Assembly: GCA_963576735.1 (NCBI GenBank)
Contig: OY755187.1
Span: forward strand, 9,424,001-9,488,000
Length of the DNA: 64,000 nt
Source of the DNA: Bedellia somnulentella
Lineage: Eukaryota > Arthropoda > Insecta > Lepidoptera > Bedelliidae
Direction of reading: 5' to 3'
Below, one piece after another: positions 21,767 through 31,308 of the stretch. A program made the position numbers and the translations under genes. A model generated the notes under the pieces. That model did not search any database and had not been told where the DNA came from. It saw only the letters and a program-made list of their open reading frames with translations. Each line of letters opens with the position of its first letter. Position 1 is the stretch's first letter.

Positions 21767-22060
21767 GTCACACCTTAGTCTAATGGTTGGGATACTAGCT
21801 TCTGGTTCCAGAGGGCACGGCTTCATCTCCCTCTGAGAGAAGCATTTATTGCATGGGTATGTATTATGTCTGTATGTTTGTTTCTTAGCCTTGGATTATA
21901 TTCAATCCATATATATTTGCGTTATTATTCCATATCACCAGTAATCATTAACGTACTTCAGAGCTCACATGGTGAGTGTGGTATGTCCGTTTATATATAT
22001 TTTTACGGCCATATGTTAGACCTTTACATAATCCACCTTATAAGCATTGTCTAGTACCAG
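21767..22060 (+). mobile_element. Possible tRNA-derived SINE, unnamed family
   Basis: TAGTCTAATGGTTGGGATAC looks like an A box region and GGCTTCATCTCCC a worn B box 40 bases later. A body of unknown type with TATGT-rich sequence follows. No duplication found. Confidence 0.35.
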
Positions 22061-22111
22061 GCCACTTACTATTACACTATCACAACTATCAATTTATTAA
22101 TTTTAAACAAT

Positions 22112-22366
22112 ATATGCCGTGTAGTGCCGGCTTAGAATGTCGCTACCCCTTTCTACCCACGGGTGTCGTAAGAGGCGACTAAGGGTATTGGGGCTTTTTA
22201 TTGGATTTTTGGGCTTTGCGGTTGGAAACCCATCACCAAAAACCTTTATTTTTACCATCTTTTCCCCACTCAACTTCCAAAAGTGGCTGAGGAATTTATA
22301 ATTCCTTAGCTCTGGTTACCCCTTCTAGGGAAATATAGCCGTGAGTATATGTATGTATGTATGTAT
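22112..22366 (+). mobile_element. SINE-A, full length
   Basis: Starts ATGCCGTGTAGTGCCGGC, contains all blocks and ends in TATG repeats. Very close to 18143-18397. Confidence 0.9.
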
Positions 22367-22670
22367 ATTTGTTCGAATTAATATAGAACGTGTTTTATGA
22401 TAAGTAAATTATAAACAAAATATGGTTTCTTATCTAGAAAAGTTTGTAAAATCCTCAGAATCTTTTACGAATTCCTTTTATCTCTTTGTTGTTAACAACA
22501 CCTTAAATTAATAAAGCTTTTGGCACCCAAACACTAATAACAAGACCAATTTTCTCCGCAAAGAGGAAACTATCTCATAATGACCATAGACACATCATTA
22601 ACAAACATCGTTGCCAACCCTAATCTCTCTGCTGTGTTCCAAAGCTGTTTGAAATCGCAGTTAGGGTTGA
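22367..22670. other. No feature recognised
   Basis: Nothing supported. Confidence 0.4.
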
Positions 22671-22673
22671 CCC

Positions 22674-22749
22674 GACTACAGCTCAATTTCTACCCCATTT
22701 ATTTTTATGCTTTCCTGGTAGCAGTCTCGGCTCGTGACACCAGTTGTCT
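22674..22749 (+). repeat. Direct repeat flanking a SINE-B, left
   Basis: ACTACAGCTCAATTTCTACC, then CCATTTATTTTTATG and CTCGGCTCGTG...ACACCAGTTGT, matching 23091-23166. Confidence 0.8.
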
Positions 22750-22756
22750 CAACTCA

Positions 22757-23083
22757 AACGTTCACGCCATTTATCCCCGAAGAGGTAGCAGAGGTACTAA
22801 CACTCCTGAACGTGACGTGATATTTTTTTATTGTCTCCTGGTGCCTAACACGTGTTATGTTTGTCACCTGGTGTTCAGAGTTTCTAAGTTTTGCTTGGAG
22901 CGTGCACTCTCTTGATGCGGCAGGACACATGACTAAGTACAATTCAGCCGTGCGGGTTCCCTCACCGTTAACGACCTTGATAAATTAAACAGAAATATTT
23001 CGAAAAGTCATATTAGTGTAGGCCCAACTCAGGTTTTGAACATGTCTCCTACATGAGGTCGTGTTCCCGCTGAACTATCAAGG
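22757..23083 (-). mobile_element. SINE-B, diverged full length
   Basis: 3' end AACGTTCACGCC...TATCCCCG at left, worn tRNA head TGATAGTTCAGCGGG at right. A partial duplication of GTTATGTTTGTCACCTGGTG lies inside. Confidence 0.8.
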
Positions 23084-23090
23084 ATGTTAG

Positions 23091-23166
23091 ACCGCACTAC
23101 AGCTCAATTTCTACCCCATTTATTTTTATGGTTCTCTAGTACCTCGGCTCGTGTAACACCAGTTGT
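23091..23166 (+). repeat. Direct repeat flanking a SINE-B, right
   Basis: Second copy of the 76-base unit, differing by a few substitutions and indels. Too long for a target duplication. Confidence 0.8.
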
Positions 23167-24039
23167 GACCAGTTATAACTTATGTTAAGTGATGTCTGTG
23201 ACTTCGTTTATGCTCTATGTTCCGTTTTAAGCTCACTTAAGGAAATGCTAAAATGTTACGGCTTTTCTGATGCGGATCATGAAACGACGTCATTTTCGTT
23301 CAGTATAATTACTGCGGCTGCAATGGAAATATATTTCTAGTAGTTTGTTTTTACTATTATTGTAATATATTTTAGTTCTTAGATGGTCCAAGTTTAATTA
23401 GTTAATCTTTCTTTTTCAGCTTACTTTATTAAATGTAGACAGACACAATCGACCGATAACTTGTGTGAAGCTGACAAAATTCTCTTGGTTTTTTAACATT
23501 GATTGATAGAAAGAGATATGCAACAAAAGTGCTCTCAAAAATCCCTTTTTTTATAAAGATATAAAGGCTCGACTGGTATTATATGTTTAGAAATAAACTC
23601 ATGTTGGATAAACTTTCGGGTAATTGAGCTATATATACCTATCTTGAACTTGAATTGTAATACAATGTAATAGCATGTCTTTTTCGTCCGTGTTACTTTT
23701 GAGTAAGACGTAAGAGTGAGCTCAAAAGCCATTAAGCGAGAGGATGGCCTTAAGTCAAATTAAAGTCATCTTCATGTAGCAAAACAATAAAATTAAGAAC
23801 GTGTGAGTACAACTTAGTCGTAAAATAAGTATTTCCAAAAAGTGGTTTTGAGTTAGGAATCCCACATTTACATCTAAATCCAAAGAGAAATAAGGTTTGT
23901 TTATATAAAATTTAAAGCCGTGAAGAATCCAATTTTACGCGGCTTTAATTTTATGTAAACGCATTAAAGTAATGTTTGTTATAAATAACTGGCATGTTGG
24001 AAGTTGGTGCTTAATTACTTTGTCTTGTATATTACTCAC
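23167..24039. other. No feature recognised
   Basis: AT-rich; a 65-codon minus frame (23535-23732) is not supported as a gene. Confidence 0.4.
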
Positions 24040-24244
24040 ACATACACACACATATTCACGGATATGAATCCCACAAAAGTGGTAGCCAGAGCTACAGAAG
24101 TAAGAGATTCCTCTGCCACCTTTGGAACATGAGTAGAGAAAAGATTAATTATTAAGGATGATTGATGTCAGGCTTTTAAGTCGCTACTAACTACAGTTGT
24201 GGGAAGAAATAGGCAAGTGCTATTTTAAGCCGACACTACACAGC
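24040..24244 (-). mobile_element. SINE-A, diverged with internal deletion
   Basis: Tail CACATACACACACATATTCAC, then 3' blocks, and a 5' end AAGCCGACACTACACAGC. The GATGCGGTTGGAGACC region is mostly lost. Confidence 0.78.
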
Positions 24245-24337
24245 TGATATGACATACGATATTACTTTCTCAAAAATATTAAGCGACGTAGCTTTTTTAA
24301 AGTAAAACCACTCTTTTAAGGGTTTATAATTTTAATA

Positions 24338-24513
24338 ACATAACATAAACGTTCACGCCGAATATCCCCGAAGGGGTTGGCAGAGGTACTAATACTTCTG
24401 AACATCACGTGACTTTGTCACCTGGTGTTCAGAGTACCCACGTTTTGCATGGACAGTGTACTCACGTGATAGGGGGCAGGCCTATCGCCGTTTTGTACGA
24501 ATACACTATATAA
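24338..24513 (-). mobile_element. SINE-B, 5'-truncated
   Basis: Duplication TATAATTTTAATA at 24325-24337 and 24514-24526. Only the 3' 175 bases are present; the tRNA head was never copied. Confidence 0.92.
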
Positions 24514-24526
24514 TATAATTTTAATA

Positions 24527-24963
24527 CCCTACAATTTTCCTATAACTCTAGTTTCCGTTATGAATTAGAAAGGCAGCTAAGAGGGTTAGCTTTTGAAGTC
24601 TTCGTTTATTGAGTTTCCGTTTGCACTGGGTTTAATTTATCAAGGACTTAGAAATTTACCCGCTCATCCGATCTCGGAAAAATGATTATAAATTGAAAAC
24701 ATCTAGAAAATGTCACTAAGAATTCAGGAAATCAAATCAAAAATCATTCTTGTTTGATCCACGTAATTGAGTCTATAATTACGCTGTCATAAAATGACAA
24801 ACATTTCCATTGCTGGTTTTATGTGACAAGATAAAGATAGCATGTTTAGTTTACATGCAATGGACATTTACATCGATCGATACTTCATACCGTCATCAGT
24901 GAAATCTAAACTAGGATCTATATTTGTAACAGCCCATATAGCCCGGCATAGCTAGTACGAGCG
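24527..24963. other. No feature recognised
   Basis: Nothing supported. Confidence 0.4.
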
Positions 24964-25587
24964 TTTTTAGGGTTCCGTAGCCAAATGGCAAAAACGGGAC
25001 CCTTATAGATTCGTCATGTCTGTCTGTCCGTCCGTCCGTCCGTATGTCACAGCCAGTTTATTCCGAAACTATAAGAACTACATTATTGAAAATTGGTGCG
25101 TAGATGTATTCTGTAAACCGCATTAAGATTTTAAAATAAAATCTGAAAAAAAAACCAAAATTTTTAGGGTTCCCCATACATAGAACTGAAACTCAAAATT
25201 TTTTTTTTCATCAAACCTATACGTGTGGGGTATCTATCAAAAGGTATTTGAAAATGATGTTGAGGTTTCTTATATCATTTTTTTCAAAACTGAATAGTTT
25301 GCGCGAGAGACTTTTTCAAAGTGCTAAAATGTGTGTCCCCCCCCCGTAACTTCTAAAATATGGGCATGATAATACTGAAAAAAATATATGATGTGTATTA
25401 CTATACAAACTACTAACGAAAATTGGTTTGAATGAGATCTAGCCCGTAGTTCTATTTTTAAACGTCATAAATCAAATTACTTACCTAATTTGGCTCCCAT
25501 GATTTTCACACAAACGGGATTTTCTATATATATGATAGTACGGAACCCTTAGTGCGCGATCCGACTCGCACTTGGCCGGTTTTTTTT
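24964..25587 (+). repeat. Inverted arm, left
   Basis: Runs from TTTTTAGGGTTCCGTAGCC to CACTTGGCCGGTTTTTTTT. A TCTG/TCCG microsatellite lies at 25018-25044. It is the reverse complement of 26639-27272, with a few differences (for example GAAAATTGG versus GGAAATTGG and the microsatellite length). The sequence resembles a repeat I recognise from many Lepidoptera; its class is unknown to me. Confidence 0.88.
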
Positions 25588-26012
25588 AACTAGATATCGC
25601 GTGATATAAAACAGCGCTTTCTTTCGCTCTTACTTAGTATCGTATACTGTCATCTCATTCTAACCAATATCGTGATTATAAAATAGCGGTCGTGCTAGTT
25701 CTCCTGACTGAAGGCTTGGAACTTTGAATACGTTGATTCAGAGGCGACTAACGGTATTGGGGCTTTTAAGGGATTTTTGGGCGATGCGGTTGGAGATCCA
25801 TCACCAACAACCTTTATTTTACCATCTTTTCCCAACGCATTTTCCAAAAGTGGCTGAGGAATTTCTGATTTCTTAGCTCTGGCTACCCCTTCTAGGGAAT
25901 TACAGCCGTGAGTATATGTATGTATGTATGCATTACATCTCATAAATTGATTATTGAAGTTTACTATGAATCAAATCACAGCTGTAAGTCATAAAAACCG
26001 GCCAAGTGCGAG
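25567..26012 (+). repeat. 446-base segment duplicated across the gap, left copy
   Basis: Identical by eye to 26213-26658 at a constant offset of 646. It holds the core between the inverted arms. Probably an unmerged contig overlap. Confidence 0.9.
25735..25930 (+). mobile_element. SINE-A, 5'-truncated (left gap copy)
   Basis: Begins at AGAGGCGACTAACGG and runs to the TATG tail. Preceded at 25583-25700 by a segment homologous, in reverse, to 59796-59920. Confidence 0.88.
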
Positions 26013-26212
26013 NNNNNNNNNNNNNNNNNNNNNNNNNNNNNNNNNNNNNNNNNNNNNNNNNNNNNNNNNNNNNNNNNNNNNNNNNNNNNNNNNNNNNNNN
26101 NNNNNNNNNNNNNNNNNNNNNNNNNNNNNNNNNNNNNNNNNNNNNNNNNNNNNNNNNNNNNNNNNNNNNNNNNNNNNNNNNNNNNNNNNNNNNNNNNNNN
26201 NNNNNNNNNNNN
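26013..26212. other. Assembly gap, 200 N
   Basis: Exactly 200 undetermined bases, a round placeholder size. Any reading frame across it is meaningless. Confidence 0.99.
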
Positions 26213-26658
26213 CGCACTTGGCCGGTTTTTTTTAACTAGATATCGCGTGATATAAAACAGCGCTTTCTTTCGCTCTTACTTAGTATCGTATACTGTCATC
26301 TCATTCTAACCAATATCGTGATTATAAAATAGCGGTCGTGCTAGTTCTCCTGACTGAAGGCTTGGAACTTTGAATACGTTGATTCAGAGGCGACTAACGG
26401 TATTGGGGCTTTTAAGGGATTTTTGGGCGATGCGGTTGGAGATCCATCACCAACAACCTTTATTTTACCATCTTTTCCCAACGCATTTTCCAAAAGTGGC
26501 TGAGGAATTTCTGATTTCTTAGCTCTGGCTACCCCTTCTAGGGAATTACAGCCGTGAGTATATGTATGTATGTATGCATTACATCTCATAAATTGATTAT
26601 TGAAGTTTACTATGAATCAAATCACAGCTGTAAGTCATAAAAACCGGCCAAGTGCGAG
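26213..26658 (+). repeat. 446-base segment duplicated across the gap, right copy
   Basis: Starts CGCACTTGGCCGG and ends AAACCGGCCAAGTGCGAG, same ends as the left copy. Confidence 0.9.
26381..26576 (+). mobile_element. SINE-A, 5'-truncated (right gap copy)
   Basis: Base-for-base repeat of 25735-25930; likely the same genomic copy counted twice. Confidence 0.85.
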
Positions 26659-27272
26659 TCGGATCGCGCACTAAGGGTTCCGTACTATCATATATATAGA
26701 AAATCCCGTTTGTGTGAAAATCATGGGAGCCAAATTAGGTAAGTAATTTGATTTATGACGTTTAAAAATAGAACTACGGGCTAGATCTCATTCAAACCAA
26801 TTTTCGTTAGTAGTTTGTATAGTAATACACATCATATATTTTTTTCAGTATTATCATGCCCATATTTTAGAAGTTACGGGGGGGGGGACACACATTTTAG
26901 CACTTTGAAAAAGTCTCTCGCGCAAACTATTCAGTTTTGAAAAAAATGATATAAGAAACCTCAACATCATTTTCAAATACCTTTTGATAGATACCCCACA
27001 CGTATAGGTTTGATGAAAAAAAAAATTTTGAGTTTCAGTTCTATGTATGGGGAACCCTAAAAATTTTGGTTTTTTTTTCAGATTTTATTTTAAAATCTTA
27101 ATGCGGTTTACAGAATACATCTACGCACCAATTTCCAATAATGTAGTTCTTATAGTTTCGGAATAAACTGGCTGTGACATACGGACGGACGGACGGACGG
27201 ACGGACAGACAGACAGACATGACGAATCTATAAGGGTCCCGTTTTTGCCATTTGGCTACGGAACCCTAAAAA
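26639..27272 (-). repeat. Inverted arm, right
   Basis: Starts AAAAACCGGCCAAGTGCGAG and ends CGGAACCCTAAAAA. The ACGG/ACAG microsatellite is at 27182-27220, longer than in the left arm. It abuts a SINE-A. Confidence 0.88.
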
Positions 27273-27394
27273 CGGGTACCCAGAGCTTCGGACTAGGAAA
27301 TTCCTCAGCCTCATATGGAAGTTTAGTTGGAAACACATTGTTAAATAAAGGGATGTGTGATGCGTCTCCAGCCACGTCGCCCAACAATCACTAG
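27273..27394 (-). mobile_element. SINE-A, tail and 5' end missing
   Basis: GGTACCCAGAGCTTCGG to CGTCGCCCAACAATCACT. The 3' tail is cut off exactly at the arm end, so the arm may have inserted into this SINE. Confidence 0.75.
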
Positions 27395-27748
27395 GTGAAC
27401 AAAAGTACTCTAAACAAGAATGGAGAACGCGTATAAAAAACTAGTAGAGTAATATCTATAGAATAGAATAGCCAAAGAGAAATTAATAATTCATAACGTT
27501 CAATAGGTATTTAAATCAATTTAAGTCTAAAGTATTAAATATTTTAGTGAAACAATTAAGTAACAAGGGCTTTGGATGGCGCTTCGATTTTAATTTGAAT
27601 ATTTAAATAATTTGCATTTTACTGCAAACACAAATTAACTGTGTACAAATTAAATTATGGTAATTTAAACGCAATCACTGTATTGTTCTGTTTACAACTT
27701 AATTGGAACTAAAACTGCAGTCTTTCGTAGTCTTTATTTACACGAAGG
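27395..27748. other. No feature recognised
   Basis: Unique-looking flank. Confidence 0.4.
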
Positions 27749-28034
27749 GTGAGGTGTAGGGATTGCAATCCAGCAGCGTTTTCAATCCAGCGGAATTTTT
27801 GCTGGATTGACTTGAATCCAGCTGGATCCAGCGCGGATCCAGCAAAGCGTGGAACGAAAATAAAAAGACGACAATTTTAAGTTTTTTTTATTAATTTGTA
27901 CTTCTTACGATAATCTTTGAAATCTTCCACTCATTTGGGGATATCTTATATTAATTTGCTTTGGTTTTTTTGATAATTTGGGATCAAAATAATCAACTAA
28001 AAATTAAAAACAAACATATAACCTTATATTCATA

Positions 28035-28413
28035 ACATAACATAACATAAACATAAACGTTCATGCCGTTTATCCCCGAAGGGGTTGGCAGAGGTACCAA
28101 TACTTCTGAACTCACATGGCAGCGCCATCTAGTGTCCAGAGAAGGTACCCACGTTTTGCTTAGACAGTGTACTCACGTGATAGGGGGCAGGCCCATCGCC
28201 GTTTTGTATGAATACACTGTCACATCACTAAGTACAACTCAGCCATGTGGGTTTCCTCACGATGTTTTCCCTCACCGTTAACAACCATGATAAATTAACC
28301 ACACGTATGACCTTAGAAAAGACAAATTGGTGTAGGCCTGACCCAGGATTGGAACTCACGCCCTTCTGTTTTCTTTCGGGCGGGTGTTCTATCCACTGGA
28401 CTATCATGTCGCT
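28035..28413 (-). mobile_element. SINE-B nested in the hAT element
   Basis: Duplication CCTTATATTCATA at 28022-28034 and 28414-28426. Head on the minus strand: A box TAGTCCAGTGGA, B box GTTCCAATCC. Subfamily with AGCGCCATCTAGTGTCC in the body, also seen at 61651-61825. Confidence 0.93.
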
Positions 28414-28690
28414 CCTTATATTCATATAACATTTAAGATGATGTTTCTAAGTAAGCACTTACTTATTAATGCGCTTATGTTTAATGATAGGACGGCTAAT
28501 CAGTAGCAATCAGTCTGACAAATTCTTTTAAAATTAACTTAATTAACATTCTTTTAAAATAGGACCGTAACAATATCACTATTTTAATTTTCAATAGTAT
28601 TTTTGTATAAGCAAAAAGAGGTTTGAAATAATCTTCTCTCCGCTCGTTAATCCATAATAATTAACCAGTTTTAAGTCTGATGATAAGAGA

Positions 28691-29215
28691 CTACTTAAGA
28701 CAAGACATCAGAAAACAAATTTTATCTATAGTCTTATCTCCCAACCTGCTTTGCACAGAACTGAATATGTAGCCGGCTGCTGAGAATGCCCTTTCGGCCT
28801 CTACACTGGTCGGTTTCAAGGTCATTAAATACTCAAAAACCATTGATAAATGTTCACCCCGCACTCCTTCGCTCTCATAAACGCTCATTTCTTTTTTCAG
28901 GATCTTTTCGTAATCTAATTGACCACTTGGCTTTTGTTTATTAAAGTTCTCATTCTCTCTTTTAAGTTCTATCTCAAACTCATACACACATAAGCGGTAC
29001 AGATCAGAGATGTAACGGAGCTTCGATTCCGGTTCCGTTAAGTCGGAACTTCCGTTTATAATCACACTTTCGGTTCTGACTTCGTTTCCTATATTTTTGT
29101 ATCGGATGTTAATCGGAGGTCGAACGAAACGAAGCGGGCGGCGCGCGATGGCCTGTGCCGAACAAGCATCTAAGCTTTTGTTCATAAAGTACAATACGTT
29201 ACTTCTGGAGTCCAT
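28691..29215 (-). pseudogene. hAT transposase C-terminus fused to nested-element sequence
   Basis: 174 codons. Residues 134-174 (KPTSVEAERAFSAAG ... IDKICFLMSCLK) are a typical hAT C-terminal dimerisation segment with the S-x-x-AER-FS core. The RNase H-like catalytic core is absent, so it cannot transpose DNA. Residues 1-70, including the methionine, are read from the nested element at 29005-29531; the junction falls at residue 71, with the rest starting LYRLCVYEFEIE. The open frame through the junction may be chance. Confidence 0.75.
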
Positions 29216-29531
29216 TTTGATTTGATTTGTTTTAGCTTTTGTTTATTTATTGTAATGTAACAAATGTAACTTGTACTTTGGGTTTTAATTTTGATTAATC
29301 TTTAACTAAATTCATTAATTTTATCTTCTGTTTATATAGTACTATGCCATATTTTTACAGTTGTTTTATATTTTATAATAAAAAATAAAAAGAATTGTCT
29401 ATAAATCATGTTTTATTTGTCCTTAAGCAAACTGACCCTGCCTCCGATTTCGATTCCGATTCCGATAAACCAAATTTGAAAACTCCGATTCCGATTTCGG
29501 TTCCGATAAAACTACCTCCGTTACATCCCTG
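29005..29531. mobile_element. Small hAT-type element nested in the larger hAT
   Basis: 8-base duplication GTACAGAT at 28997-29004 and 29532-29539. Terminal inverted repeats CAG(A/G)GATGTAACGGAG, one mismatch in the first 16. Both ends are rich in GATTCCG/GGTTCCG motifs in inverted orientation. 527 bases, too short for a transposase. Confidence 0.9.
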
Positions 29532-29785
29532 GTACAGATGGTAAGAGGGAAAGGGGGCGGGCAGCGTTGCCTTTCATGCGGCACGTGCTATGGTGACAGA
29601 ACGGCAACGTTGCCGCGCCAATTCGGAAGTGGCGGCAGCTCAAAACTAAACAATAGAATTTGATACGTTTGCGGATCCGCATCGCTGGATCAAGATGTAT
29701 GCTGGATCCAGCATGTTTAAAAAGGCGCTGGATCCAGCTGGATTGCTGTATGCTGGATCCAGCAATTGCAATCCCTAGTGAGGTG

Positions 29786-30363
29786 AGACGAGACGAACGA
29801 TACGCAGTAAAATATATATAATGTATATATATTTCTTTGTACTTGTTAAAATACATATAAATACGTTTTTGTTTTAGAATAGGCACTATAATGGTTGTAA
29901 ATTAAGCGCAATTATTATATTTTTCCTTTTTTATAAACTACTGGTGAAGACTTTTAACTGACATCGATACTATGTACTGTTACTTATATCGTTATTATTT
30001 AGCTGTAAGTCTTCCAAATAAATAAATAAATAAAAAGGTTTTATATGCTGGGGTTTATAATTCGCGTATAAACATTAAGCAATAGGTAAAGTAGGCTATC
30101 AGAGAAATGGAGACCATCCCTAACTTGCTTGTTAGTTTTTTATCCGTGAAGTTTAATGAAATTTTTTTGGCACTTAAGTTAATACAGCTATTTTATATTT
30201 CTCTATGTAATGCAGGATTTTTTTCTCAAATACATTCACTATTGGATACTCAAACAGACATCCTTATGTGTTTTTTTTGCGAATTTGAAATACTTTTTAC
30301 CTTTTCATTTAAAAAGGCAAAGAAACGTTTATTGTCTAGCTTTTTGCAAAAGTTACATAAACG
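29786..30363. other. No feature recognised
   Basis: An 89-codon frame at 30107-30376 is F/L-rich and has no recognisable domain. Confidence 0.4.
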
Positions 30364-30727
30364 TAACATAACATAAACATAAACGTTCACGCCGAATATC
30401 CCCGAAGGGGTTGGCAGAGGTACTAATACTTCTGACTTTGAGACTTTGTCACCTGGTGTTCAGAGTACCCACGTTTTGCATGGACAGTGTACTCACGTGA
30501 CAGGGGGCAGGCCTATCGCCGTTTTGTACGAATACACTGTCACATGACTAAGTACAACTCAGCCATGTGGGTTTCCTCACGATGTTTTCCCTCACCGTTA
30601 ACAACCATGATAAATTAACCACACATTTGTCTTTAGAAAAGACAAATTGGTGTAGGCCCGACCCAGGATTTGAACACTAGTCGTTTGCACGTTAACCGAG
30701 TGTTCTACCCACTGGGCTATCACGGCT
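30364..30727 (-). mobile_element. SINE-B, full length
   Basis: Tail CATAACATAAACATAAACG at left, tRNA head with TAGCCCAGTGGG and GTTCAAATCC at right. Very close to 1621-1964. Confidence 0.92.
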
Positions 30728-31104
30728 GCTTTTACATTTTCAAAAATAATTCTTTCTGATCCTAATATCTAGCTCAGAATAAATATTGGAAGCCAAACTC
30801 TACCAAATTTTCCAGAAACACATTTTAACATCATAGACGTGCCTAAAAACACATAATGAACACGCACGAAAGCATTTTTCAGACCTCTTTTCTAAACAAT
30901 CTTCCCTAAAACATGTAATAGCAGCTCAAAGTGCTATTTAATCTCATAAGACGCCATATTGGAAATCATTTTTGGCGCCATTACCGTTCGGTATAACCAC
31001 CAGTTGTTCACCAATGCAAAGTCGTATATGACTACAATGTACTCTAAATAGGTTGTTTCAACGAGCAGTTTAAGAAATGAATTTATTTTTTACCTATACC
31101 TACA
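30728..31104. other. No feature recognised
   Basis: Nothing supported. Confidence 0.4.
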
Positions 31105-31273
31105 ATCACGGCTATAAATCCTTAAAAGGGTAGCCAAATATTCAGCACCAGTGATTTTTTAGCTATCTTTGGAGATTGAGCAGGGAAAAGATGGTAATTT
31201 GTAAGATTTAAATTGATTGTGATGGCTCTACAGCGACATCGCACATTATTAACTTAAAAAGCCCTTTAGCCTT
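31105..31273 (-). mobile_element. SINE-A, diverged
   Basis: ATCACGGCTATAAATCC, AGGGAAAAGATGG and ACATCGCAC...TTAACTTAAAAAGCCC. The first 60 bases at the 5' end are missing. Confidence 0.75.
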
Positions 31274-31274
31274 G

Positions 31275-31308
31275 AAGATATAGATAGGTAGATAGATAGA
31301 TAGATAGA
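31275..31308. repeat. GATA microsatellite
   Basis: About eight GATA units, partly GGTA. It joins AAATTTTTATTC, like the tail of a minus-strand LINE, but no LINE body is visible. Confidence 0.8.

Larger units (their letters stand above)
27757..29777 (-). mobile_element. hAT transposon, internally deleted, with two nested insertions
   Basis: An 8-base duplication GTGAGGTG lies at 27749-27756 and 29778-29785. Terminal inverted repeats of 13 bases (TAGGGATTGCAAT). Subterminal regions at both ends carry several copies of GCTGGATCCAGC, the kind of clustered motif that hAT transposases bind. After removing the nested SINE-B (about 390 bases with duplication) and the nested small element (535 bases), about 1.1 kb remains, holding only the C-terminal end of a transposase. 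It is non-autonomous. Confidence 0.93.

Noticed and set aside
22757..23083. 76-base direct repeats as a target duplication of the SINE-B
   Set aside because: Target duplications here are 7-16 bases; the repeats also do not touch the element exactly.
25951..26239. Reading frames crossing the gap
   Set aside because: They consist mostly of undetermined bases.
31275..31308. CRISPR-like or regulatory array
   Set aside because: A simple GATA microsatellite in an animal genome.
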